From assembly GCF_014237865.1 (NCBI RefSeq), contig NZ_JACJUU010000002.1, positions 248,001 through 312,000 of the forward strand: 64,000 nucleotides of DNA, in the 5' to 3' direction. Under the pieces are notes generated by a model, which saw only the letters and a list, made by a program, of their open reading frames with translations, had not been told where the DNA came from and searched no databases. The position numbers were made by a program, and so were the translations under genes. Positions 15,348-23,732 of the stretch are shown piece after piece (within the stretch, counting starts at the first letter, position 1; the number at the start of each line of letters is the position of its first letter). Source of the stretch: Pusillimonas minor. Lineage in GTDB: Bacteria; Pseudomonadota; Gammaproteobacteria; Burkholderiales; Burkholderiaceae_B.

Positions 15348-16331
15348 GTGCCCCAAAGCAATATCCCCGTCGTGGTCGCAGGCATACGCCAGCTCACACC
15401 GCGCATCCGCGAATACCTGCTGCGCTCGCCCGCGGGCACGCCGCTACCCCGCTTCGAACCCGGCGCCCACATCGAGCTGCACACCCAATCGCCCGTCAGC
15501 GGCCCCATCGTTCGGCACTATTCGCTTATTGGCGGCACGGGCACCTGGGACGACACCCCCGACATCTACCGCATTGCCATTCAGCGCGAAGATCGTCAGC
15601 GCGGGTCCGCCTATATTCACGACCACTTTGTCGTCGGCTCCGCGCTGCATATTTCGCCCCCAAAAAATCACTTCCCGCTCGACCGGCGCGACGGCAAAAC
15701 CCTGCTTATTGCAGGCGGCATCGGCATCACACCCATTTTGTCCATGCTGCGCAGTGTGGTTCGTCGCAACAAGCCCTTCGAAATGATTTACGCCGGCCGT
15801 AACGCGGCCGACATGGCTTACCACCAAGATGTCCAGCGCCTGGGCGGGGCCCAGGCCCGCATTCATATCAGTGGCGAATCCAACCAAAATCCGCTCGATG
15901 TCCGTAGCGTGCTGGCGGCACAGTCCGCCCACACCAACGTTTACGTCTGCGGCCCCGCCCCCCTGGTGCACGCGGTTCAGGCTGCGGCCAACGCCCTTAA
16001 CTGGCCCGCCGGCCGGGTACGCAGTGAACTATTCTCATCCGGCCCTACAGTTAACGACGTGGCCTTCGATGTCGAATTACGCGCATCGGGCCGCATCGTT
16101 CACGTCGGTCGCGACGTCAGCATCCTAGATGCCCTGACACAAGCCGGGGTCGACGTGCTGTCCGACTGCCGACGCGGCGAATGTGGCCTGTGCCCTTTGC
16201 CCGTTCTCGACACCGACGGCGAACTGGTCCACCGCGACCGCTACCTCGATCAAGACGAAAAACAATCCGGCGAGACGCTTTGTATTTGCGTTTCCCGCAC
16301 AACCGGCGCGCGCCTGGTCCTCGACGCCTAG
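15348..16331 (+). CDS. vanB: Rieske oxygenase reductase, VanB-like (FMN, NAD(P)H, [2Fe-2S])
   Basis: 327 residues starting with GTG at 15348 after GGAG; no better ATG fits. The order is that of phthalate dioxygenase reductase/VanB: an FMN-binding barrel with HYSLIGG, an NAD-binding fold with LLIAGGIGITPILSM, and a C-terminal plant-type ferredoxin with Cys in DCRRGECGLCPL plus a final Cys in ETLCICVSR. It is the first gene of the operon diverging from the GntR gene and precedes a Rieske oxygenase by 10 bp, so it is that enzyme's likely electron donor. A second VanB-like reductase lies at 19856; which reductase serves which oxygenase is unknown. Confidence 0.88.
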   Translation: MPQSNIPVVVAGIRQLTPRIREYLLRSPAGTPLPRFEPGAHIELHTQSPVSGPIVRHYSLIGGTGTWDDTPDIYRIAIQREDRQRGSAYIHDHFVVGSALHISPPKNHFPLDRRDGKTLLIAGGIGITPILSMLRSVVRRNKPFEMIYAGRNAADMAYHQDVQRLGGAQARIHISGESNQNPLDVRSVLAAQSAHTNVYVCGPAPLVHAVQAAANALNWPAGRVRSELFSSGPTVNDVAFDVELRASGRIVHVGRDVSILDALTQAGVDVLSDCRRGECGLCPLPVLDTDGELVHRDRYLDQDEKQSGETLCICVSRTTGARLVLDA

Positions 16332-16341
16332 GAGACACCCC

Positions 16342-17430
16342 ATGACTTACACCGACGACATCGCATTTACCTTCGAGCGTGGCGCCTATGCCGACCACAG
16401 CACGCCCTTGGTACGCAACGCCTGGTACGTTGCCGGGCTGGCCAAAGAAATCTCCCGCGACATCATCGCGCGCCGTTTCCTGGGTGTCGACGTTGCGTTG
16501 TATCGCACCCTGGCCGGCGAACCCATCGCCGTACGCAACCGTTGCCCGCACCGCTCGTTTCCACTGGCCAAAGGCCGCCTCGAAGGCGACACCCTGGTCT
16601 GCGGCTACCATGGCATGGCGTTCGACCCGTCGGGCCGCTGTACCAACATGCCGTCCATGCCTATCGTGCCGGCCAACGCCAATGTCCGCTCGTTTCCGCT
16701 GGCCGAACGCGGCCCGCTGGTCTGGATCTGGATGGGCAACCCCGATCTGGCCGACGATAGCCTCATTCCCGACACCTCGTGGCTGAACGACCCGGCCTGG
16801 GCCAGCGTGGGGGGCTCGTTTGCGATGGACTGCGACTATGTATCGATGCACGAAAACCTGCTCGATCAAACCCACTTCCCGTTTTTGCATCCGGGCACCG
16901 TCGGCACTGTCGCTTACGCCCGGTCCAAACTCAAGGTGCGCCAAGAAGGCAATGTCGTCATCATCGACCGCTCGCTTAAAAATTCGCCGCCCCCAGGCAT
17001 TTACGGCATTCCGGCAAAAATCATGCACAAAGATGTCGATCGCCTGTCCGAGGCGCGCTTTGCGTCACCGGCCATCCATACGGCATTTGCCCAAATCATC
17101 GACCATGCGCCCGACGATGGTAAACCGTCGGTGTACCGTTTCAACATCACTCACCTGATCACCCCCGAATCCAACGGCCGCATTCACTACTGGTGGTTCA
17201 ACTCGCGCGACTTCGCCCACGACGACGCCGAGATCAACCAGTTTATGTACGACGCCTCGACAAAGGCCTACCTTGAAGACGTCGATGCACTTGAAGCCAT
17301 CCTCAAGGTAGTCCAGACTGACATCGAGCCGCAATTCGACCTTAATTTCGCCCCCGACAAACCCGGCCTGATGATGCGCAGCGTGTTGTACAAGCTCGCG
17401 GCCGAAGAAGCCGGGTACGCCTCCCTCTAA
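16342..17430 (+). CDS. Rieske aromatic oxygenase (O-demethylase-like)
   Basis: 362 residues from the ATG at 16342 (GGAG upstream). The Rieske centre is C-P-H-R (NRCPHRSF) and C-G-Y-H (VCGYHGMAF), and the iron site is NLLDQTHFPFLH. It belongs to the VanA/phthalate-type oxygenases that need only a reductase and no separate ferredoxin or beta subunit. The N-terminus RNAWYVAGL is typical. Its place beside ligB-ligA, a VanA homologue and formaldehyde dehydrogenase suggests O-demethylation of a methoxylated benzoate. Ring hydroxylation of a phthalate-like compound is the main alternative, and the sequence alone does not decide. Confidence 0.85.
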   Translation: MTYTDDIAFTFERGAYADHSTPLVRNAWYVAGLAKEISRDIIARRFLGVDVALYRTLAGEPIAVRNRCPHRSFPLAKGRLEGDTLVCGYHGMAFDPSGRCTNMPSMPIVPANANVRSFPLAERGPLVWIWMGNPDLADDSLIPDTSWLNDPAWASVGGSFAMDCDYVSMHENLLDQTHFPFLHPGTVGTVAYARSKLKVRQEGNVVIIDRSLKNSPPPGIYGIPAKIMHKDVDRLSEARFASPAIHTAFAQIIDHAPDDGKPSVYRFNITHLITPESNGRIHYWWFNSRDFAHDDAEINQFMYDASTKAYLEDVDALEAILKVVQTDIEPQFDLNFAPDKPGLMMRSVLYKLAAEEAGYASL

Positions 17431-17448
17431 TCTTTACCAGGAACCATC

Positions 17449-18339
17449 ATGGCTAAAATCATTGGCTGCATCGGCACCTCTCACGTTCCCACCATCGCCC
17501 TGGCCTACGACCGCGGCCGTCAAGAAGACCCGGCCTGGAAGCCGCTGTTCGACGGCTACAAGCCCGTCGCCCAATGGCTCGAAGACAAAAAGGCCGATGT
17601 TCTGGTCTTCATTTATAACGACCACGCCACCACATTCTTCTTCGACATGTACCCCACATTTGCCCTGGGCGTCGGCGAACGCTTCCCCATTGCCGACGAA
17701 GGCGCTGGCCTGCGCAACCTGCCACAAATCAAGGGCGACGTCGATCTGCAGGCCCACATTGCCGAATCCCTCGTCAACGACGAGTTCGACCTGACCATCT
17801 TCCAGAACAAGCCTATCGACCACGGCTGCGCGTCGCCACTGCCGCTGCTCTGGAAGCATGAGCCCGACTGGCCCGGTGCAATCGTACCCATTGCCGTCAA
17901 CGTACTGCAGTACCCGCTGCCCACACCCCGGCGTTGCTACAAGCTGGGCCAAGCCATCCGTCGTGCCGTCGAATCCTACCCCAAAGACCTGAACGTCGTC
18001 ATTGTGGGTACCGGCGGCCTGTCGCACCAAATACACGGCGAGCGCACCGGCTTCAACAACGAAGAATGGGATCTCGAATTCCTTGAGCTGCTGCAAAACA
18101 ATCCGCAGAAACTGCTCGACATGACCCACGCCGACTATGTCCGCCTGGGCGGCGCCGAAAGCGTCGAACAAATCATGTGGCTGGCCATGCGCGGTGCCAT
18201 GCCCGAAAAAATCAACAAAATCCATCAAAACTACTACCTGGCCACCACCACCGCCATGACAGTCGTTTTGTTTGAAGGCGACGAAGTCAGTGCCGGTGCC
18301 GACCAGGCAACCGCTGCCGCTGCCGCTGCCAACGCTTAA
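17449..18339 (+). CDS. ligB: Extradiol dioxygenase beta (catalytic) subunit, protocatechuate 4,5-dioxygenase-like
   Basis: 296 residues of the class III LigB fold. Iron ligands are apparent as His12 (GTSHVPTI) and His59 (IYNDHATT), with a later acidic ligand in the HGERTGFNNEEWD region; GGLSHQIHG holds the catalytic His. LigAB/PmdAB opens protocatechuate to 4-carboxy-2-hydroxymuconate semialdehyde, and related enzymes take gallate or 3-O-methylgallate. The gene precedes the alpha subunit, reversing the usual ligA-ligB order. The C-terminal tail is Ala-rich (QATAAAAAANA). The precise substrate is open because classical ligC and ligI are missing nearby. Confidence 0.9.
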   Translation: MAKIIGCIGTSHVPTIALAYDRGRQEDPAWKPLFDGYKPVAQWLEDKKADVLVFIYNDHATTFFFDMYPTFALGVGERFPIADEGAGLRNLPQIKGDVDLQAHIAESLVNDEFDLTIFQNKPIDHGCASPLPLLWKHEPDWPGAIVPIAVNVLQYPLPTPRRCYKLGQAIRRAVESYPKDLNVVIVGTGGLSHQIHGERTGFNNEEWDLEFLELLQNNPQKLLDMTHADYVRLGGAESVEQIMWLAMRGAMPEKINKIHQNYYLATTTAMTVVLFEGDEVSAGADQATAAAAAANA

Positions 18340-18349
18340 GGGGGTCTAA

Positions 18350-18709
18350 ATGAATCCGCAACTTGAAGGCATCGAAAACATCGAAGGCACTTATGCTTTC
18401 GACATCCGCACCTGCAATCGCACCCTGAACGTCAACCGGTTCTTCTGGAACATGATCAAGGCCGAGTGGCGTGAACGCTACCTGAAAGACCCCGAAGGCG
18501 TCATGACCGAAGCCGGGCTGAACGACACCGAAAAAGACCTGATCCGAAAGCAAGACTGGCTGGGTCTGGTGCAGCATGGCGTCAACTTTTTTGTCCTCGA
18601 AAAGTTCGCCCGCGTTGCACGAAAGTCCAACCTCGAGGTCTACGCCATCATGCGCGGCGAATCGTTCGAAGACTTCATGAAAACACGCCGCGTACCCGAC
18701 GCGCGTTAA
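18350..18709 (+). CDS. ligA: Extradiol dioxygenase alpha (small) subunit, LigA-like
   Basis: 119 residues of the LigA family (YAFDIRTCNRTLNVNRFFWN at the start, LEVYAIMRGESFEDFMKTRR at the end). The subunit forms a lid over the LigB active site and is needed for activity in this enzyme class. It is somewhat shorter than Sphingobium LigA. It lies 10 bp after ligB. Separate A and B chains resemble protocatechuate 4,5-dioxygenase more than gallate dioxygenase GalA or DesZ, which are single fused chains. Confidence 0.9.
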   Translation: MNPQLEGIENIEGTYAFDIRTCNRTLNVNRFFWNMIKAEWRERYLKDPEGVMTEAGLNDTEKDLIRKQDWLGLVQHGVNFFVLEKFARVARKSNLEVYAIMRGESFEDFMKTRRVPDAR

Positions 18710-18723
18710 TCGTCGCACGCCCT

Positions 18724-18750
18724 GGCCCCGGCATCAGCCGGGGCCCCCTT
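18724..18750 (+). terminator. GC-rich hairpin after ligA
   Basis: Arms GGCCCCGGC (18724-18732) and its near-complement after an ATCA loop, followed by CCCCTTTC. The T-tract is poor, so it may be an attenuator or mRNA-stabilising hairpin between ligA and the downstream vanA rather than a full terminator. Confidence 0.55.
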
Positions 18751-18782
18751 TCAGCAAAACAATAATCTTGCCGGAGACAATC

Positions 18783-19859
18783 ATGTCGGCACGCCCCACC
18801 TTTCCCATGAACGCCTGGTATGTGGCCGCCTGGGACGCCGAAGTCGGCCGCAAACTGCTGTCGCGCACTATCTGTAACGAACCCATGGTGCTGTACCGCC
18901 AAACCAACGGCAATGCCGTTGCCCTGGCCGACGCCTGCTGGCATCGTCTGGTACCGCTGTCACTGGGCACGCTAGTTGGCGACGAAGTGCGCTGCGGGTA
19001 CCACGGCTTGCGCTTTAATGCCGATGGCCGCTGCACCCACATGCCCAGCCAGGACACCATCAACCCGTCAGCCTGCGTCCGGTCTTACCCCATCATCGAG
19101 CGCCATCGTTTTATCTGGGTATGGCCCGGCGACCCGGCACTGGCCGATCCCGCCCTGATCCCCGACCTGACGTGGATGACCGACGCGAAATGGGCGGGCG
19201 ATGGCAGCATGGTTGAAGTCAAGGCCGACTACCGCCTCGTGCTCGACAACCTGATGGACCTCACTCACGAAACTTACGTACACGCCTCCAGCATTGGCAA
19301 CGAAGCCCTGGCCGAAGCACCGTTCGATGCCGTACACGGCGAGACCACAGCCACGGTACGCCGCTGGGTACTGAACGAAGAAGCGCCCGCCTTCTGGGCG
19401 GCCCAGTTGGGCAAGCCCGGCCCGGTCGACCGCTGGCAAATCATCCACTTCAAGGCGCCCAGCGTTATTGCCCTGGACGTCGGCGTTGCACCGGCGGGCA
19501 GCGGCGCGCCTGAAGGCGATCGCTCGCAGGGGGTTGGCATGTGGGTTATTCATATTCCCACCCCGTCTACCGCGCAACACACCTACTACTTCTGGTGCCA
19601 CATGCGTAATTACCGCATTAACGAACAGCGCGTTACCCGCGAGGTTCTGCAGGCCGCCGGCGGCATACTGCACGAAGACGAAACCATTATCGAAGCCCAA
19701 CAGCAAGCCATGAACCGCTTGCCCGATCGCGACTTCTACAACCTCAGCATCGACGCTGGTTCGCTGTGGGCGCGTCGCCTGATCGACCAAATGATTGACA
19801 AAGAAACCAGCGAGCAGCCCACAGGCGAGGTCATTGCACTGAAAGAGGTGCGGGCGTGA
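18783..19859 (+). CDS. vanA: Vanillate O-demethylase oxygenase subunit
   Basis: 358 residues from the ATG at 18783 (GGAG upstream). The sequence has the VanA layout: FPMNAWYVAAWDAEVGRKLL at the start, Rieske ligands in DACWHRLVPLSLG and VRCGYHGLRF, and the iron site DNLMDLTHETYVHASSIGN, almost identical to pseudomonad VanA as recalled. VanA with VanB demethylates vanillate to protocatechuate and formaldehyde, and in Pseudomonas putida also acts on syringate and 3-O-methylgallate. The reductase gene overlaps its stop by four bases, and a formaldehyde dehydrogenase follows. Confidence 0.9.
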   Translation: MSARPTFPMNAWYVAAWDAEVGRKLLSRTICNEPMVLYRQTNGNAVALADACWHRLVPLSLGTLVGDEVRCGYHGLRFNADGRCTHMPSQDTINPSACVRSYPIIERHRFIWVWPGDPALADPALIPDLTWMTDAKWAGDGSMVEVKADYRLVLDNLMDLTHETYVHASSIGNEALAEAPFDAVHGETTATVRRWVLNEEAPAFWAAQLGKPGPVDRWQIIHFKAPSVIALDVGVAPAGSGAPEGDRSQGVGMWVIHIPTPSTAQHTYYFWCHMRNYRINEQRVTREVLQAAGGILHEDETIIEAQQQAMNRLPDRDFYNLSIDAGSLWARRLIDQMIDKETSEQPTGEVIALKEVRA

Positions 19860-20866
19860 ACGGTTTGACATGGTTCGACACGCAGGTTGTGCAGGCGCGC
19901 GACCTGACCCCCACCGTCCGCGAATTTACGCTGCAATTTCCGCAGGCGGTAACGGCGGCTGCGGGCGCGCACATCAACGTCCAGGTCATGGTGGGCAACC
20001 TGCCCGAAACCCGTTCCTACTCCATCGTCGACAGCCACCCCAACGGGCACGTCGTCATTGCGGTCAAGGCCGTCGATGCCAGCCGTGGCGGCTCGCAATA
20101 CATGCGATTGCTCAAGCCCGGTACGCGCTTGCGCGCCAGCGAGCCCGTCTCGCTGTTTGAACCGGCCTGGAATGCACCCGAAGTCTTGCTGCTGGCCGGC
20201 GGCATCGGCGTTACGCCGCTGGTCAGCCACGCGCGCGCACTTACGCAGCGCCGTCGGCCCGTGCGCATGGCCTACCTGGTGCGTAACGCGCAAGAACAAG
20301 CTTATGCAGACCCCTTGCGCGACCTATTGGGCGAGGCCCTCGACATCCATGTCGCCGACGCAGACCCCGCGCCCGACCTGCACGCCCTCATCAGCGCGTT
20401 GCCGCCCGACGGCCAACTGGCCATGTGCGGCCCCATCGGCCTGATGGAGGCGGTGCGCAGCATTTGGGCACAACAGGGTCGCTCCCGCGCCAATCTTCGA
20501 TACGAAACGTTTGGCGCCAGCGGGCATCACCCTACGCAAGCATTTACGGTACATGTGCCGCGCCTGGGTATTGATGTCAATGTAGGCACCGGGCAAACCA
20601 TGCTCGACGCCCTGAACGCGGCCGGCGTCGCCACGCTGTCAAACTGCCGTCGCGGTGAATGCGGCCTGTGCAGTGTCGACATCATTGCTGCTAACGGCAC
20701 CATCGACCATCGCGACGTTTTCTACAGCCCGGCCCAACAGGCCGAACAACGCAAAATGTGCGCCTGTGTTTCGCGTATCGCCGGGGGCAGTGTCACCATC
20801 GAGCCGGCCTGGCGCGGCGACCCCGATTGGGGACGACCCGAAATATTGCAGCGCACGACGTCATAA
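19856..20866 (+). CDS. vanB: Vanillate O-demethylase reductase subunit
   Basis: 336 residues, starting with GTG at 19856 and overlapping the vanA stop by four bases. It has an FMN-binding domain (ETRSYSIVDSHPNGHVVIAV), an NAD(P)H fold with LLLAGGIGVTPLVSH, and a C-terminal [2Fe-2S] domain (SNCRRGECGLCSVD, then MCACVSR). It transfers electrons from NADH to VanA. It is similar in domain order to, but clearly diverged from, the reductase at 15348. Confidence 0.9.
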   Translation: MNGLTWFDTQVVQARDLTPTVREFTLQFPQAVTAAAGAHINVQVMVGNLPETRSYSIVDSHPNGHVVIAVKAVDASRGGSQYMRLLKPGTRLRASEPVSLFEPAWNAPEVLLLAGGIGVTPLVSHARALTQRRRPVRMAYLVRNAQEQAYADPLRDLLGEALDIHVADADPAPDLHALISALPPDGQLAMCGPIGLMEAVRSIWAQQGRSRANLRYETFGASGHHPTQAFTVHVPRLGIDVNVGTGQTMLDALNAAGVATLSNCRRGECGLCSVDIIAANGTIDHRDVFYSPAQQAEQRKMCACVSRIAGGSVTIEPAWRGDPDWGRPEILQRTTS

Positions 20867-20945
20867 CCGCACGGAGTTGCTATTATCAGGAAACCGTACA
20901 TAACAAGATCCAAAGCTTTACCCCAACCACAAAGGAGCAAGAGAC

Positions 20946-22154
20946 ATGTCATCTAATCGAGGTGTTGCCTACGTCGGCCCAGGCAAGGTAGAAGTCCAAT
21001 CCATCCCGTTCCCCGAGCTCGTCGCCCCCAATGGCAAAAAAGCCGAACACGGCGTCATTCTTAAAGTGCTGTCCACCAATATCTGCGGCTCAGACCAGCA
21101 CATGGTGCGCGGCCGTACCACAGCCCCAACCGGCCTTATTCTGGGCCACGAAATCACCGGCGAAGTGCTCGAAGTCGGGCGTGACGTCGAAACCATGAAA
21201 AAGGGCGACATCGTTTCCGTGCCGTTTAACGTGGCCTGCGGCCGTTGCCGTACGTGTAAAGAGCAAGACACCGGCGTGTGCTTGTCTGTCAACCCGTCGC
21301 GCGCGGGCGGCGCCTATGGTTACGTCGACATGGGCGGCTGGATCGGCGGCCAAGCCGAATACGTCATGGTGCCGTATGCCGACTTCAACCTGCTTAAGTT
21401 CCCCGATCGCGATCAGGCCATGGAAAAAATTCGCGACCTGACCTGCCTGTCTGATATTTTGCCCACCGGCTTTCACGGTGCGGTAACGGCAGGGGTAGGC
21501 CCAGGCAGTACGGTGTATGTGGCCGGCGCCGGCCCGGTCGGGTTGTCGGCCGCCGCATCGGCACGCTTGCTGGGCGCTGCTGTCGTTATTGTGGGCGACC
21601 TGAACGCCGAACGTCTGGCACATGCCCGTGCCGTCGGCTTTGAAACCGTAGACGTCTCGCTCGACACCCCGCTGGGCGAACAAATTGCCGCCATTCTGGG
21701 CACTCCCGAAGTAGACTGCGCTATCGACGCCGTTGGCTTCGAGGCACGCGGCCACGGCCATAGCGGCTCTCAAGTCGAGGCACCCGCCACGGTCCTGAAC
21801 TCACTCATGAACATCACCCGTGCCGCCGGCAAGATCGGTATCCCCGGCCTTTACGTCACTGAAGACCCGGGCGCTGTCGACGACGCCGCCAAACACGGTT
21901 CACTGAGTGTTCGCTTTGGGCTGGGGTGGGCCAAGTCGCACAGCTTCTTCACGGGCCAAACGCCTGTCATGAAGTATAACCGCGCCCTGATGCAGGCCAT
22001 CTTGTGGGACCGCATCAACATTGCCGAAATCGTCGGCGTACAGGTTATTTCGCTAGACGATGCCCCGCGCGGTTACGAAGCCTTCGATCACGGCGCCCCC
22101 AAGAAGTTCGTCATCGACCCGCACAACCAGCTTAAACACCTTCGGGCCGCTTAA
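20946..22154 (+). CDS. fdhA: Glutathione-independent formaldehyde dehydrogenase
   Basis: 402 residues, the length of Pseudomonas putida FDH. Catalytic zinc residues lie in NICGSDQHMVRG and GHEITGEV, structural zinc Cys residues in VACGRCRTCKEQDTGVC, and the NAD fold is VAGAGPVGLSAAASARLLGA. AAAGGAG precedes the ATG. This tightly NAD-bound medium-chain dehydrogenase oxidises formaldehyde to formate without a thiol cofactor. Placed after vanA-vanB, it would remove the formaldehyde released by O-demethylation. A terminator follows. Confidence 0.92.
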   Translation: MSSNRGVAYVGPGKVEVQSIPFPELVAPNGKKAEHGVILKVLSTNICGSDQHMVRGRTTAPTGLILGHEITGEVLEVGRDVETMKKGDIVSVPFNVACGRCRTCKEQDTGVCLSVNPSRAGGAYGYVDMGGWIGGQAEYVMVPYADFNLLKFPDRDQAMEKIRDLTCLSDILPTGFHGAVTAGVGPGSTVYVAGAGPVGLSAAASARLLGAAVVIVGDLNAERLAHARAVGFETVDVSLDTPLGEQIAAILGTPEVDCAIDAVGFEARGHGHSGSQVEAPATVLNSLMNITRAAGKIGIPGLYVTEDPGAVDDAAKHGSLSVRFGLGWAKSHSFFTGQTPVMKYNRALMQAILWDRINIAEIVGVQVISLDDAPRGYEAFDHGAPKKFVIDPHNQLKHLRAA

Positions 22155-22195
22155 ACCTGTCAACCCAATGCCGCAGTTTTATACCGCGGCATGAC

Positions 22196-22237
22196 AAAAG
22201 CCCCGACTTTGCACAAGCAAAGCCGGGGCTTTTTTTA
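22196..22237 (+). terminator. Rho-independent terminator after fdhA
   Basis: The stem pairs AAAGCCCCGACTTTGC with GCAAAGCCGGGGCTTT around an ACAA loop (one mismatch), then a T7 run. On the minus strand it ends in TTTTG, so it may also stop the convergent dehydrogenase operon. Confidence 0.92.
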
Positions 22238-22333
22238 TAGTGGTGCTACGTATCAATGGCTATGTTTCATGCGCCACCAGTGGGTTGGGTGATACAGATA
22301 TAACCTATGGCGACACAACGACAAACCCGCAGC

Positions 22334-23242
22334 TCAATCACGCAGCCGGTCAATAAACGACGGCCAGTCGAAGGCCTGGTCTTTCGGGTAGGTCACGCCT
22401 TTGGCCGCCATCAAATCAACAAAGGCGTCTTGCAGCTTTGCGGTGGCCAGCGCCATGACAGGGTCGACGTGCGCATCGGACAAGGTTTCCGCCACCTCAC
22501 GCATCTCGGCCGCACGTCGACGGCCATGTTCAGCCACGCGGCTGATTAAATAATGAGGTTGCTTTTCCGTCCAGCCCATGCCCGGAGAGGTTTCGGCGAG
22601 CGAGGCCAGCACTTCGTGCTCGGCACCGTAACGACGGGCCGCCGTCAGGCATTCGACCGTCAAGGCCTCAATGCCCTTGATCATGACGCTGCGACACATT
22701 TTGATCGCCGACGCCACGCCAACGTCGGCCGACACCGCCCGGGTACGCATGCCCAGTGCATTCAACGCCGCCGATACCGCCTGCGCTTGCGTGCCCCCTA
22801 GCAACATGGGCACATGCAGGCCATACGGCGGCACCGGCGCCATAACGGCGGCTTCGACATAGGCCGCACCGGCGCTCTCAATGGCATTACGGTCGTGGGT
22901 TTTGGTGGACGGCGACACCGAATTGATGTCTAGAAAATACTGGCCGGCACGCATAAGGGGGCCGGCTTGTTCAGCCACCTGTGCCGCCGAACTGGCCGTT
23001 ACCGCCGACACCACCAGGTCGACCGAGGAAACGGCCTGCTCAAGCGATGCAGCGAGTAAAACGCCTGCAGCTTCGGCACGCTGCTCGAGCGATGCCAACG
23101 CGTCCGCGTCGTGACACTTGATGTCGTAGGCCGTGACCCACAGGCCTGCCTTGACCAGGCCCTCGCCCAACAAGCCGCCGGCCTCGCCAAAACCAATCAG
23201 CCCGATCTTGCGAATCTCGGGCGCGCTTTTATCATTCGCCAT
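22334..23242 (-). CDS. NAD(P)-binding DUF1932 dehydrogenase (6-phosphogluconate dehydrogenase-like)
   Basis: 302 residues from the ATG at 23242, behind GGAGG. An N-terminal Rossmann fold IGLIGFGEAGGLLGEGLV is followed by the VSAVTASSAAQVAEQA segment of beta-hydroxyacid dehydrogenases. The C-terminal helical part (IKMCRSVMIKGIEALTVECL) is the DUF1932 domain. It is the last gene of the long minus-strand block containing galB, galC and galD. The function of this subgroup is not known to me. The context suggests an oxidation in ring-fission product metabolism, possibly replacing LigC, which belongs to a different (Gfo/Idh/MocA) family; that is a hypothesis. Confidence 0.8.
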   Translation of the reverse strand: MANDKSAPEIRKIGLIGFGEAGGLLGEGLVKAGLWVTAYDIKCHDADALASLEQRAEAAGVLLAASLEQAVSSVDLVVSAVTASSAAQVAEQAGPLMRAGQYFLDINSVSPSTKTHDRNAIESAGAAYVEAAVMAPVPPYGLHVPMLLGGTQAQAVSAALNALGMRTRAVSADVGVASAIKMCRSVMIKGIEALTVECLTAARRYGAEHEVLASLAETSPGMGWTEKQPHYLISRVAEHGRRRAAEMREVAETLSDAHVDPVMALATAKLQDAFVDLMAAKGVTYPKDQAFDWPSFIDRLRD

Positions 23243-23274
23243 AGCATCCTCCGGCAAGACGATGATCAATGAAG

Positions 23275-23715
23275 TCAGTCGGTGTACATATGAAAAATCG
23301 CGCTGCGCTCGGCAATTTTCCAGCCGTCGTCGGTCAGTACAACCTTGTCGATGAATTCACCTGCAACCTGACGCGCGTTGGCTTTGCGGCCAAAGGCTTC
23401 GACCGGCTCGTTGGTAGAGCTGCTCCAAAGCAAAACATAGCTGCTCATGGACGCACTGCCGGGCGTAATGTCGTACACCACCGAATTGGTCACAAAATGA
23501 CGGGTAATGCGGTCGGCCGATTTGGCGCGGTATGAGTCAAGAATTGCCTGACGGCCCACCAGCGGCGTGCCACCCGGGCGCGTCAGCTGGGCGTCTTCAG
23601 TAAACAACTGCACAAACGATGCGTAGTCTTGCAGGTCGGAATAATAAGCCGTGCGGGCGGCCAGATCTTTACATACGGCCTGAATCGCCAGTACGTCTTC
23701 AACAGATGAGCTCAT
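23275..23715 (-). CDS. SnoaL/NTF2-like protein
   Basis: 146 residues from the ATG at 23715, preceded by GGGG. The sequence has the cone-shaped NTF2 fold pattern of SnoaL-like and ring-hydroxylating beta-subunit-like proteins: VEDVLAIQAVCKDLAARTAY, then LFTEDAQLTRPGG and GRQAILDSYRA. No oxygenase alpha subunit lies beside it, so it is unlikely to be a beta subunit. Members can be isomerases or dehydratases. It lies between the alpha/beta hydrolase (17 bp away) and the DUF1932 dehydrogenase in the gal block; an isomerase or hydratase role on a muconate-type intermediate is a guess. Confidence 0.75.
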   Translation of the reverse strand: MSSSVEDVLAIQAVCKDLAARTAYYSDLQDYASFVQLFTEDAQLTRPGGTPLVGRQAILDSYRAKSADRITRHFVTNSVVYDITPGSASMSSYVLLWSSSTNEPVEAFGRKANARQVAGEFIDKVVLTDDGWKIAERSAIFHMYTD

Positions 23716-23732
23716 GTGCACCCCAAAATCAG

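Noticed and set aside
17449-18709. Gallate dioxygenase GalA as the identity of the extradiol enzyme
   Set aside because: Known GalA and DesZ are single fused chains, whereas this locus has separate LigB and LigA subunits. The substrate may still be gallate, so only the name was rejected.
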